A stretch of 64,000 nucleotides of DNA from Sepiola atlantica (GCA_963556195.1 OY744521.1:130868288-130932287); one strand, 5' to 3'. Shown: positions 47,684 through 58,140, counted from the first letter of the stretch. Translations and numbers: made by a program. Notes: a model not told the origin generated them from the letters alone.

Positions 47684-48414
47684 TGATGACCGGCTAAAGT
47701 TTTAGTACATTTATTCAGAATATTCACTGGAAACAACACTTTTTATGTGTTAACTAATCACAAATCTGTTCGGCTTTTACGACTGATTACTCGAACAATG
47801 CTTTAGTATAGCGCATGTTCCGGAACCTTCTAACTACGCCAATATATATATATAGGGTTTAGTCTTTTAAAAGCAAATGATGACTTTTTAAATTTAATAA
47901 GTACGAATATTATTCGACATTGTTCAGATGCGCTAAGTAACATTTCAATTTGTAAACCCACTGTTGAACGCTTGCATTACTCAAAAAGCAATTGTTTTGC
48001 GATATATATTACCTAAAAATTCGTAAGAAAATATTACAATCATCAAAACATTGTTTTGATATTTCAACATTAGTCATTCCAGGGTTGTAGTTTCACCTTA
48101 TGAAACTGAAAATTTATAATTTCTACATTTCTTACTGAATAACATTTTAAAAATATATAATAAATTGTTTGTATAATATTATACAATAAAATTATCTTTT
48201 TTATTGAATGGTTATAATCTCTGAGATAAACGTTTAGATATGAAATCAATCAAGATTAATACGAAGCGGGTAGTTATCAAATTTATAGAAGCTATAAAAT
48301 ACTATCAGATTACTTGGATACATAATTTATATGAGCTGCATATTTCACTTCATAGGAAATGATGAGAAAGATATGAACGTCTTCATAGTCTGTATTTTCT
48401 TTAACTCTATCTTT

Positions 48415-48416
<2 letters not shown>

Positions 48417-48455
<39 letters not shown>

Positions 48456-48491
48456 TGTGTGTGTGTACATATATATATATATATATATATA
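48417..48491. repeat. (TA)n with a (GT)n core
   Basis: TA repeat, GCGTGTGTGTGTGT, then TA repeat. Confidence 0.9.
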
Positions 48492-48718
48492 CGTTACGTA
48501 GTGTTGTTAGTGTTTTACTGGCGATAGAAACAGCGTTGTGTTTAGTATTTGTCTACTTCTTATGAGGTAAAGTATATATATACTAAACACAGCGTTGCTT
48601 TTAATCAGAAGTGTCATTATTTTATTTTTTATATACATATTCATTAATTAATTGTTTAAAACCTTTTTTTATTTTTACGTATATAATATTTGCATAAATT
48701 ACTTTTATGTACTTAAAA

Positions 48719-48720
<2 letters not shown>

Positions 48721-48754
<34 letters not shown>
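48721..48754. repeat. (TA)n array
   Basis: Short TA repeat. Confidence 0.9.
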
Positions 48755-48756
<2 letters not shown>

Positions 48757-48919
48757 GTGTATTTAGGCAGCAAGTTATCATTTAGGCAAACGTTGTTGAA
48801 TAGCACGCATTGTTTCTGCTTTGTTATCTTTTTTTTAATTATTTCCATCTTCCAAATGGTCAACTTCGTACTTGATTAAACTGGTGTATGAAGTTTCCGT
48901 AGTTTTGTTGTTCCATCTT

Positions 48920-48966
48920 CTTTGCGAGTACTTTCGATTTGATATCCTCAAATCATCTTCAGGCGT
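48920..48966 (-). ncRNA. Hammerhead-like motif with strong stem II
   Basis: Minus strand: CTGAAGA (48962-48956), an unpaired T, then a perfect 7-bp stem II GATTTGA/TCAAATC with loop GGATA, GAAA (48935-48932), minimal stem III AG/CU around UA, and C17 at 48926. The core is intact, but stem I is only GC/GC. A 2-bp stem III recalls small hammerhead variants described from Penelope-like elements, which work as dimers. No flanking element was recognised. Confidence 0.5.
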
Positions 48967-49420
48967 GTTAGTGTGAAAAAAGAATATGTATTTATAGAAT
49001 GTAAAGAGAGGAAAAGAGTATGTCTTTACTTTTTATTTTATTTATTTATTCTATTTAATTATTTATTTTTTATTTTTATTAATTTATTTATTTATATTTA
49101 TTTTTTATTTCATTTTTATTTTTTAATTCATACAACTAAAAAAAAAAAGGAGCGTCTAAAGTATTGAAAAGTTACAAGGGCGTGATTATGTTCGAAGAGG
49201 TGTGAATTAGAGTTTGATTTCTTCCGCGCAAAAAAGAAAAAATTCGACCATGTTTTAAGAGCGTTTAAAATTCAAACGTGTAGTTGTTTAATGGTTAGGA
49301 ATTTAATAACGTTGATTACTAAGCTAGACACTTCAAAATGTTGTGATTAGTCTCATAAACAATGTTATTGATTGTAGGGCGTTTCGTTTTTATGTAAAGG
49401 GCCTCAAGAATCTTCATATA

Positions 49421-49421
<1 letters not shown>
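48967..49421. other. AT-rich stretch
   Basis: T-rich tract at 49025-49130 (TTTATT repeats); nothing else recognised. Confidence 0.45.

Positions 49422-49484
<63 letters not shown>
49422..49484. repeat. (TA)n array, tail of inverted pLTR
   Basis: Pure TA repeat abutting the minus-strand pLTR copy. Confidence 0.95.
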
Positions 49485-49488
<4 letters not shown>

Positions 49489-49800
49489 GAGTCAATGAAA
49501 AATAGTTAAACCTGTAAATGGAAACAGATCAATATCTTCAGTGGTTCAGAACAAGGAGTATTTAGTAAATAAAAATATTTATTCTCCTTCTCTTTCAATT
49601 GCATTCCTTAAGCACGGTTTTTCAAAGATTAAAATCTTATCATCAGAGAAAGTAGAGAGTGATAAGTTAACAGATAAGTACAGTTAATTTTCAAAATTTG
49701 GAAAAAGCTTTTTAAAAAAGATTCTTTTTAAAAAGTTTCTAAAAGTTCAAACATTTTTCATTGAGTTTGGTTCGTTGCTTTTTGCCTTAGGATCTGTTTA
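49485..49800 (-). repeat. Penelope-like pLTR copy, minus strand
   Basis: Reads on the minus strand as a pLTR with its 3' end at the (TA)n to the left, carrying a hammerhead at 49604-49652. Its outer 50 bases (AGGTGAGTCAATGAAAAATA and on) are the inverted counterpart of 50009-50060. Confidence 0.6.
49604..49652 (-). ncRNA. Hammerhead motif in inverted pLTR
   Basis: Minus strand: stem I TTTCT pairs with AGGAA (five pairs, one U-G). Core CTGATGA is at 49646-49640. Stem II AAGAT/ATCTT has loop TTTA, with an unpaired T on each side. GAAA is at 49623-49620. Stem III is AA/TT, a mismatch and C-G around CGT. UUA triplet; cleavage predicted between 49609 and 49608. Confidence 0.65.
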
Positions 49801-50148
49801 CTTGAAAACAGGAAGAAATGCGTTTTCTTAATATGGCTAACTTTTTCTGATCTCCCCTCTAAGGACTAAGGACTGAGGTGGAATCTTCGCCGTTGGATTT
49901 TCATGCAGATTCTTCTGCATTTACCAATTACATTTGAACCCCATACAATGTGGATCTCCGTATTTGGTGAATTTCATTTACATTGAAACATGCCCGTTTG
50001 AACTTTTAAAATATTGATCTGTTTCCATTTACAATTCTATCTATTTTTCATTGACTGACCTTATTTTTGCTCTATCCAGTATATTGAGCTTTCCTCATCT
50101 CACAATAGGTATAATTTTCTAAAAGTTATCTTTTAGTTATAAACCTTC
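49801..50148 (+). repeat. Penelope-like pLTR copy, plus strand
   Basis: The right half of the head-to-head pair. 50009-50060 is an inverted match of 49485-49535 (GATCTGTTTCCATTTACA, then ATTTTTCATTGACT). It then carries the shared 3' signature GCTCTATCCAGTATATTGAGC at about 50069 and CTAAAAGTTATCTTTTAG, followed by the long TA array. Confidence 0.6.
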
Positions 50149-50225
50149 ATATATATCTATATATATATATATCTATATATATATATATCTATATATATAT
50201 ATATATATAACTATATATATATATA

Positions 50226-50257
<32 letters not shown>

Positions 50258-50312
50258 AATATATATATATATATCTCTCTCTATATATATATAAATATAT
50301 ATATATATATCT

Positions 50313-50351
<39 letters not shown>

Positions 50352-50416
50352 AATATATATATATATATCTATATATCTATATATATAAATATATATATAT
50401 ATATATCTATATATAC

Positions 50417-50465
<49 letters not shown>

Positions 50466-50480
50466 CATATATAAATATAT

Positions 50481-50512
<32 letters not shown>

Positions 50513-50611
50513 CTATATATATATAAATATATATATATATATCTATATATATATATATATATATGTATAAATATATATATATCTATATATATATGAAAAT
50601 ATATATATATA

Positions 50612-50657
<46 letters not shown>

Positions 50658-50898
50658 TATATATATCTATATATATATATAAAAATATAAATATATATAT
50701 ATATATATCTATATATATATAAGTATATATATATATATATCTATATATATATAAGTATATATATATATATATATAAATATATATATATATATCTATATAT
50801 ATATAAATATATATATATATATAAATATATATATATATATCTATATATATAAATATATATATATATATCTATATATATAAATATATATATATATATCG

Positions 50899-50957
<59 letters not shown>
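50149..50957. repeat. 800-bp complex (TA)n array
   Basis: TA repeat with regularly recurring CTATATA and AAATATA interruptions and short CT runs (50229-50240, 50274-50282), giving a higher-order pattern of about 20-40 bases. Confidence 0.9.
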
Positions 50958-50960
<3 letters not shown>

Positions 50961-51090
50961 AGCTATGAAAATATATTTATGACAATTAAGCTACACAGAA
51001 GTTCCGGCGTTTCATCCCCGGGGGAAATCTTCAGGCTAAAATGGCTTCTGTGTAGCTTACTTGCCATCAATATATTTTCATAGCTTACTA
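50956..51090. mobile_element. Fold-back element, 46-bp inverted arms
   Basis: Arm 1 is 50956-51001 (TAGTAAGCTATGAAAATATA...CTACACAGAAG); arm 2, 51045-51090, is its reverse complement with only three mismatches. The 43-base centre has, on the minus strand, CTGAAGA, a stem-loop TTCC/GGGA and GAAACGCC, close to a hammerhead core but without the NUH site. Resembles a MITE or a fold-back piece of a hammerhead-bearing retroelement. Confidence 0.75.
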
Positions 51091-51193
51091 CCTAGCTCTA
51101 CTTACGTATCGAGAACTGTTGAAGTTAATACTGAAAATTGATACATAAAAAAAATTATATCCCATTATAACATTTTATGTGGATACATAAAAG

Positions 51194-51195
<2 letters not shown>

Positions 51196-51264
<69 letters not shown>
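51196..51264. repeat. (TA)n array
   Basis: Pure TA repeat. Confidence 0.95.
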
Positions 51265-51267
<3 letters not shown>

Positions 51268-51332
51268 TAAATACATTTTCATTTATTGATATGAAATCAC
51301 ACGTCTGTTATCTGGTTTCTCAAAGAAATTTT

Positions 51333-51335
<3 letters not shown>

Positions 51336-51393
<58 letters not shown>
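51336..51393. repeat. (TA)n array
   Basis: Pure TA repeat. Confidence 0.95.
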
Positions 51394-51396
<3 letters not shown>

Positions 51397-51596
51397 CCTC
51401 ATTCCCCGTGGTGATGGACCTAGGTGGGTTCGAAAGTACTTGGAAGACAGATGAAAATTATGGCAAATTCATCAGCCAATTCCCCCCGAAACTAAAATCT
51501 CAATTCGGACTATTGAACAGATCTACCAAAAGATATCTAGACACGAGTTGTCTCTTATATTTAACAATACTTGCCTGCAAGAGAAGATACTACTTA

Positions 51597-51597
<1 letters not shown>

Positions 51598-51630
<33 letters not shown>
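51598..51630. repeat. (TA)n array
   Basis: Pure TA repeat followed by GA-rich sequence. Confidence 0.95.
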
Positions 51631-51634
<4 letters not shown>

Positions 51635-52730
51635 GAAAGAAAGAGAGGAAGCAAGTGATGGCGAGAGAAAGAATAAATAAATAACTCAAATGATCTATAC
51701 CATTTCTTATTAGTGTTCCAAGAATTCAATATCTACAAAGGTCTGGTGTACGATGTGGCTGTCTATGCACGAATCTACAACTGTTTCGCATAGACAGTAT
51801 GTTTCCCTTAGGGAATGTTCGTCTAATCACACACGAAAAGATAACCGTTTTTCTGATAGACTATCAGGCAAGGTTGCGATTCATTTGCTTGCCATTACTA
51901 TGACACAGGTGTTTTCGATCACTTTTGTGAATTGTTTACGCCTCCCTGAAAGATTGAGGCGTATTTCTATGAAGAATTGTCTTTTGTTCAGTGTCAATCA
52001 CAATTGCTATTTTTAAAAAAAGCGTTACCGTTTTCTACTTTTAATTCTATTAGGTGTTCACTCTGTTTTTCGATTCATTGTTTATTTATACTTGGTGTCT
52101 AGATATACGTTTTTTATGTCTATCTAGCAAGCTATTTATAGTCTAATCACGACACGTATGAATCATTTATAATTATTTATGTGTATCGCTTATTCTTAAG
52201 AAGTATGTATAGTTATCTAGTATCAAAATCTTCTTATTTGATATATTCATCGATCAACATACCTCAGCCAGTTCGTTCTATATATATTGTTAAATCAATC
52301 TGGGTGTTTTTCTTGCTTTTTCTCCTCTATGAAAGTACAATCGTCGTCTTCTTTCATTTAGGTATTTTGATTTATACATTTGAGTCTTCTTTTAGAAATA
52401 GTTCTTCAAAGAACGGACTATGTAAAGGCTGACACAGTTTCCAGTGAAAGTGGTCCGATGAAACGGATATGATTCGCAAAAAAACAGCCGATATCAACTC
52501 CATAACACTCGAATGGCAGCTACTTATTTATCAATTTATTTACTTAATTATTTGCTTATGTATCTATTTATAAATATGTATCCGTCAATGTTATCTCTCT
52601 AAAAATAAACGTAAACGATAGCAATGACTTTTACAGAGCAGATCAAAGTACGCTGCATAGTAAAAATTCATCATTAAACGGGTTAAAACATGGCGAAGTC
52701 TGAAGAAGGTTACACCTCTTTAAAGATCAT

Positions 52731-53090
52731 ATCCAGTCTTGGCCTTTTGGCTAAGATCAAAGTGTAGTATCTGTTCCGATGGATACTCCACCCCATACTG
52801 GTGTTGTCTTGGCCTTCGAGTCTTTATTTACGCCGGTCAATGCGTCTGTCCTGTGCAGTTCTAGGAGGTCAACCTTCCCAGGCTTTGCCTCCCCTCTTTG
52901 TGGAGGAGTAAGTTAATTGCTTACTGCCCGAGGCGCCACTACCGGGGAATGCCGACGGGGCTGCCCAGGCAATTTTTAAACCCCACTTTCCCGACCCGAC
53001 CTTGGGTCACATCTTACTTTTGGGAGTAAGATAAAAACTGGCCTTGTGCCTAACTCCTGGAGAGGAGTAAATCAATACAGTAGCATTGGG
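52731..53090 (+). mobile_element. U2-snRNA-headed element
   Basis: Bases 52731-52776 match the first 45 or so bases of U2 snRNA: ATC, then TTGGCCTTTTGGCTAAGATC and AAAGTGTAGTATCTGTTC, with a few changes and one inserted A. The branch-point recognition segment (GTAGTA) is kept. After CTGTTC the sequence leaves U2: no Sm site or U2 3' half. Instead about 300 GC-richer bases follow, with three recurrences of GGAGTAAG-like words and small hairpins (AGTAAG/CTTACT near 52908, TCTTAC/GTAAGA near 53011). Either a snRNA-headed SINE or a chimeric retrocopy; not a working U2 gene. Confidence 0.7.
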
Positions 53091-53249
53091 AAAAATTGAT
53101 GGTAACCTTTAATTCTACAAAAAAAACCTCCTTTCATTTAACAACTATAAAAAGTCGACTGTCATTGTCGATAGCACTATTTCGCGAGTTATACTTTTAA
53201 AGGGTACGTTTTAACATTAATTTGCATAAAGGCATAAAATATGTTACCA

Positions 53250-53780
53250 TATCAGTTGTAACGAAAACTTCTCCCATCTGACAGTATCCTAAATCTCTGC
53301 AAATCCATGATTCACCGTTCCATGGAGTATTGTTTCCACATCTAATCTGATGGATCAACCGCTAGCCTATCTCCCTTGGATAGGGTGTATAAAATCATTT
53401 TTAAACTAATACATCCCGCACATTCTACCAAGCTTCAGTTCCTGTCGTATCGCCGCAGTTTTGTATCTCTGCTATTTTTTTACAAGTACTTCAACGGAAT
53501 ATGTTCTGATAAACATACTTCCCTTGTACCCATTCAACGTAATACCCCCGACCTATCATTGTAGAGGTCTCTAGATATCGAACAACTTGCTCTTCTGATA
53601 GTTTCTTTCACTGAACCGTTGACTGAATAACTTTCTTTCCACTCACTGCTTAACCGACTATACAAACATACGGACATGGGAATACAATGTAAACAACCAT
53701 CTTGCTCACAACTCTCCACACAGATTACGTTTTATCAATCTGACCCGTATCACAGTAGGCCCAGACGCATTAGTAGGAAT
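53250..53780 (+). pseudogene. LINE reverse transcriptase C-terminal fossil
   Basis: MEYCFHI near 53320, LDRVYKIIFKLIHPA (53375-53415), SYRRSFVSLLFFYKYFNGICS (53441-53505, family RRNVASLSLFYRYFHGxCS), VPIQRNTPD near 53530 and LSFHSLLNRLYKH near 53627 follow the order seen at the end of CR1/jockey-like RTs. Several stops. Different from, and on the same strand as, the copy at 2508. Confidence 0.7.
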
Positions 53781-53813
53781 ACGACTTGTTAGGGTTTAAT
53801 ATAAATGAAAAGG

Positions 53814-53815
53814 CA

Positions 53816-53859
<44 letters not shown>

Positions 53860-53860
53860 G
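53814..53860 (+). repeat. (TCTA)n array, probable LINE tail
   Basis: Eleven TCTA units 30 bases after the last readable LINE codons; short tandem tails are usual for such LINEs. Confidence 0.85.
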
Positions 53861-56800
53861 CAGCGATGAGATCAAAATAAAGTTTTTCTATAGTCATTAT
53901 ACTATTGGAATTTTCTGAATTTTTCCACAGGAGAAAGATAAAGTCCCTGCCTTAAAAAAAGTGATTATTATGACGCGATTCATACCCGACTCAACAACTG
54001 CATTCGGGATCGACCGCCGTTTCGTATCACGGCTTGATAACCGATTATCGATATTCACCTAAAAACACAATTATTTTCCTTCCGCATTGGACCACTTCAT
54101 AAATTATATTGATGCTTTTTTTATAAAATGTTTGTCCATAAATCTAGTTGAACCTCTCATGGTCTACTTCGATAAGGTGCAAGAATTTATTGCCGAACAT
54201 TTCGAATAAAAACGGAATAAATCTAACCTTTTCATTGGGAACGATCAGTGCATTTTTTTGGTTGTTAGGTGAGGTTAGTATGAGGTTGGCGAATCAAATT
54301 GATCATGGTTGTTAGGCGCGTGGGGAGGGCGAGTTTATCAAGCGCGAAACTCTTACAAGATATATTACGCTCAGCATGATAAACCACGTTCTTTATTGTA
54401 TTTTGTGAAGGTTTCTTTCTTTCTTCCTAATTCTGTTCCCTTTTTGCTTCTTGTTTCTTGTCTCCTCTCCCGGGTTTCATTCGATGTGGACAGAATCGGT
54501 CGAGAGCACGACAGATGGTCGCAATGTTAGCGGAAGAAAATATTACTGATGTAGTGAGCGCCATTGGCCGCAGGTTCAGTGCTTTGTTTGACTCTGGACA
54601 CAAAAAGTGAATTAAGAAATGTCTTAAAAGCAAAGTTACAAACCAATGACACAAAACAGTCAAACGAAACTCACCGTTTTCTTTTCTATCTGTGTCGTAC
54701 ATCAGTGTTGCGCTTGACTGCGTTATTGAAAACAATCCTCATTAGAAACGATTTATCATTTACGCATAATTGAAACAACAGTTTGTCTTGTGCCTTTTCA
54801 AGCGGTATTAACGCGTTTTGATTGTAGTGTAGAAGTTGTAGTGTAAGAGTGTTAAATGAAATGCCTATCGCATTTATTCATTTATATATAAACATTTATA
54901 TACGTATAGAGTAGAAAAATAACCAAAAGAGGCCGTAATATGAAGAAATAATATTAGCTTGAAAAATAAATAAAACTCATTGAGTGTGAGAGAGAGGGCC
55001 ATAATGAGAAAGAGATGGAGAACGAAAGAGGGGGAGGTGAAAAGGCAGAGGATGGCGCAATATGAATAAATATAATGATATTAATAACATATATTGAGTT
55101 TGAGAGAAATATTGAAAGACTGACTAGAAAGTACCGATATTCAAGCATAACCTTTAGATCCGTTTGATGCGATTTTCGAAAATGACCTGAACGTCTCAAA
55201 ATTAGGCTGTTTCTTAATATCTAATAACATTTAAGTCATTTCGAGACTCTCTCAAGAGAACTTAAATGCCCCTTCTCTAACGTACAATATTAAGTCGTGT
55301 GAGTTCTATGTTCAATCAATTTCTTCTAATGTCTTAAATCCTTATACTTTCTATTGATATATGAACTCTTATACTTTTTACATACATTAATGTTAAACAT
55401 AGCACATACATGAATATTCTCAGTTAGTTATTTCTCGTACATATTGGTCTATAATTTTAGAAAAAAATATAGCGCTTAATAACAATCTTCGATTTTCATA
55501 TTTTGTCCAGATCGGCTTCTTTATTATTAAATAAAATATACGTGTAGAAAGTAGGAGATATTTTTCTCTCATATTAACATCTACTACCACTATTGCCAAC
55601 GGACTTAGGAAATACAATTAATAAAACCCTTACACCTCTTGTAGGTTTAATTTTATTCCATGTGTAAATTTGGTAATTACAACTGAAATATGATGTTCTT
55701 TCTCTCCGTACAGGTTTTCTTTGTGAAGCGCGTTATCATTGGATAATCCGCATGATTATATTCCCTGTGACTAATCGTTGTGTTTGGTTTAACACTAGTT
55801 TTAGAACGATAAATGTTAATAAAGAAGCCTTTCACGTTTTCAATGTCACAAATTGTGTTTGGCAACATAAACATAGAATTTGAAAGGTCGACATAACGGT
55901 CAGTCTTCCTTCAATATACGAAAATGTGTTTTTACAGAAGATCAATGGAAGAGAGAACATATATTTAACCCTAAACTAATATTCCTTGAATAATTTTTTA
56001 TTTAAAAAATTATAAAACAATTAAATGAAAAAGTATCGGGCAACGCTGGGTATGGAATTGCTAGTAGACTTTAATTTTTAAAAAAACATATACAAGTAGT
56101 AATATTTTAATATTTTATGACTCTTAGAGTTATAGAGGAATTTCACTTATTGTGTAATTACTGCAATGTAATGATAATTATAAGACCTGTATTCATTAGA
56201 ACGATATCTCTGAGCGTATATTGTACTCGAGCAACAATCGGTCAATCTGCTATGCAACCTTTACCTTTCACTATCTATGGTTATAAATGTTCGAATTGAA
56301 TCATGAAGATGGATTGAGTATTGAAAATTACTTTGACTAACATTATCACCAGTATAAAATACACGTCTCTTCATAGCGTGCTAGATTAGAAGTAAACACG
56401 TACAATGGAACATGGGCGCCCTTTTGGTGCAACCCTGAACCAAATAAGACTATTATAGACATAACCACTGATGAAAAAGACGAAGTTCTATGATAAAGAA
56501 CTATGAATACATAACTGGGAAAGAGGGACTGTCACCCTCTCTGTCCAGACTTGTTTTGTAAACAAATGAGGGCCAAGAAGTCGAACAAGTTAGCGTGAAA
56601 AAGGTTAAAACTACAGCTTGTGCGAAGAATTAAAGGTTGGATGATATGATTGACAGTGTGTGGTTGAATTCTTCTTTTATTTATATCTATGGTTGAATGT
56701 GTTATTTTTATCAGAGGGAATATTCAATTTTTGTTTGTCGGCTGGTTCCTCTGTGAAAGTGGGCAGTTTCTAAAAATACCACTACACAACCGTACTCAGA

Positions 56801-57057
56801 TCAGCGTAAAATAAGATAGATATTTTATGAATAAATTATATATTTTTTAAAAGACAAAACATAATTTTACATTTTTTTCAGTATTCTATTTTAAGACGGA
56901 AATAAAAAAAAAATATCACCCGGCAGAAAATTAATGAGTACTTCCTAAGGCTTCTAGTCCAGTTCTGAGATAGTTAATAATAAAAAACACCTAGCAGATC
57001 TTTAACACAACGTGAGCCCGGAACGTATAAGATCTTCAAAATATTGGATTATATTTA
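53861..57057. other. AT-rich stretch without recognised genes
   Basis: Opposing frames at 54427-54735 (minus, 102 codons) and 54309-54773 (plus) are without motif. Small GA-rich patch at 54985-55045. Nothing else seen. Confidence 0.45.
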
Positions 57058-57112
57058 GTATCGAGACATCTATGATCCAAGACTGAGTTCCTCCTCAGGC
57101 CACGATAATATC
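57058..57112 (-). ncRNA. Decayed hammerhead-like motif
   Basis: Minus strand: TATCG, TGGC, CTGAGGA, a stem-loop region, then ATAGATGTC in the place of GAAACGTC and CGATA, which pairs with the upstream TATCG. The GAAA box is destroyed, so this is a relic if it is one at all. Confidence 0.3.
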
Positions 57113-57449
57113 GCAAAAAGACACTTAAAAGAAACATATAAGATTTTTTAACTCTCAAATAAACACTTGATTTTGTGAGCATGTGCAGAGTTTAGTAATA
57201 TTTCAATGGTTTTTGTTATATTTTGAAAAATAGGGACCAAAAATAATTCCTTGAAATACGAGGCATGTTCTTTTAAGAGGGAGTAATGTCAATGTCAATT
57301 GGCCGAAGTTTAGTAAGATATATTTTACAGCCCAATGTTGAAATTATACCATTTGCTGTTTTCCTGTGATGCCACTTTTAGAATTTAGGAATTTTAGAGG
57401 AGTCAACGATAATGCGGTGAAATAATTAAATATGGGATGATATTACTAT
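57113..57449. other. AT-rich spacer
   Basis: Nothing recognised. Confidence 0.45.
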
Positions 57450-57451
57450 AT

Positions 57452-57533
<82 letters not shown>
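57450..57533. repeat. (TA)n array, tail of SINE
   Basis: TA repeat at the 3' side of the minus-strand SINE that follows. Confidence 0.95.
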
Positions 57534-57537
<4 letters not shown>

Positions 57538-57660
57538 TTATAAATATTTGTTGTATCTACATACGTATACGTCTCATTCTTACGGTAATCGTCAGTGTAG
57601 AGAATAATTATTCATATCGGTCACCTTACTCAATTCCCGGAACACAATTTATACTTCAAA

Positions 57661-57663
<3 letters not shown>
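57534..57663 (-). mobile_element. SINE copy with hammerhead, minus strand
   Basis: Homologue of 25468-25590: TACGTATACGT, ATCGTCAGTGTA, CGGTCACC and CCCGGAACAC occur in the same order. The B box has decayed (GGAATTGAGTA). The head is cut off at a (TA)n array at 57664. Confidence 0.7.
57556..57601 (-). ncRNA. Type I hammerhead motif (SINE copy 4)
   Basis: Minus strand: stem I TCTACA (57601-57596) pairs perfectly with TGTAGA (57561-57556). Core CTGACGA is at 57595-57589. Stem II (TTACCGTAAGAAT) is partly paired. GAGA replaces GAAA. Stem III is ACG/CGU with loop UAUA. The GUA triplet has A17 at 57562. Compared with the copy at 25476, stem I is better and the box base differs (GAGA here, AAAA there), which points to an ancestral GAAA. 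Confidence 0.7.
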
Positions 57664-57736
<73 letters not shown>

Positions 57737-57737
57737 A
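57664..57737. repeat. (TA)n array, tail of pLTR copy
   Basis: Pure TA repeat between the SINE and a minus-strand pLTR. Confidence 0.95.
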
Positions 57738-58140
57738 TCAAATATGAACCAAAAGTACACTTTTAGTAAATAGGACCTATAGTGAAAATGTTAAGCTCAA
57801 TATACGAGATAGAGCAATTATAAAGATAGAAGAAATAAGAGTGATAAACATGTTCGAATGTCCAAATTTATTTCAAATTTCGATTGTTCAATGCAAGGTG
57901 TATTCTGTAATAAACCAGTGTTTATTATTCTTTCCTTTAAGCATAGGCTTTTCAAAGATCGAAATCTTATCATCAGAGGAGAAATACATATAGATAAGTT
58001 GGCTGTAGATAAGCCAAAGTTCAAATATTTAAAAAATATTATTAAAAAATGGGGTGAAAAAAGTTCACGTAAAAAGGACATGTGGTTTGTCCAGATGGTA
58101 ATTGCCCGTTGAAAAGGTGTCCAATGAAAATGAGATTTTT
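57738..58140 (-). repeat. Penelope-like pLTR copy, minus strand
   Basis: Reads on the minus strand: hammerhead (57931-57982), GAATACACCTTGCATTGAAC, CTCTATCTCGTATATTGAGC, CACTATAGG, CTAAAAGTGTACTTTTGG and then the (TA)n to its left. The most complete example of the family's 3' half in the window. The frames at 57818-58305 on either strand are incidental. Confidence 0.7.
57931..57982 (-). ncRNA. Hammerhead motif in pLTR
   Basis: Minus strand: stem I TCCT/AGGA (one extra A), core CTGATGA (57976-57970), stem II AAGAT/ATCTT with a UUCG tetraloop and one unpaired T on each side, GAAA (57953-57950), stem III AAGC/GCTT with loop CTAT, UUA site with A17 at 57938. The core box is intact, and stems II and III are perfect. 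Confidence 0.72.

Larger units (their letters stand above)
45945..48919. other. AT-rich stretch with many microsatellites
   Basis: Holds the arrays listed separately; otherwise nothing recognised. Confidence 0.45.
51091..52697. other. AT-rich stretch with three (TA)n arrays
   Basis: Arrays at 51196-51264, 51336-51393 and 51598-51630. The 200 bases between the last two are GC-richer and open in one frame (FPVVMDLGGFESTW), but unrecognised. An 87-codon frame at 51753-52016 is also unrecognised. Confidence 0.4.

Noticed and set aside
52698..52730. CTGAAGA plus AGGT/ACCT hairpin just before the U2-like segment
   Set aside because: CTTTAAAG stands where GAAA and a cleavage site should be; too incomplete to call.
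52731..52920. Functional U2 snRNA gene
   Set aside because: Only the first quarter matches; Sm site and 3' stem-loops are absent.
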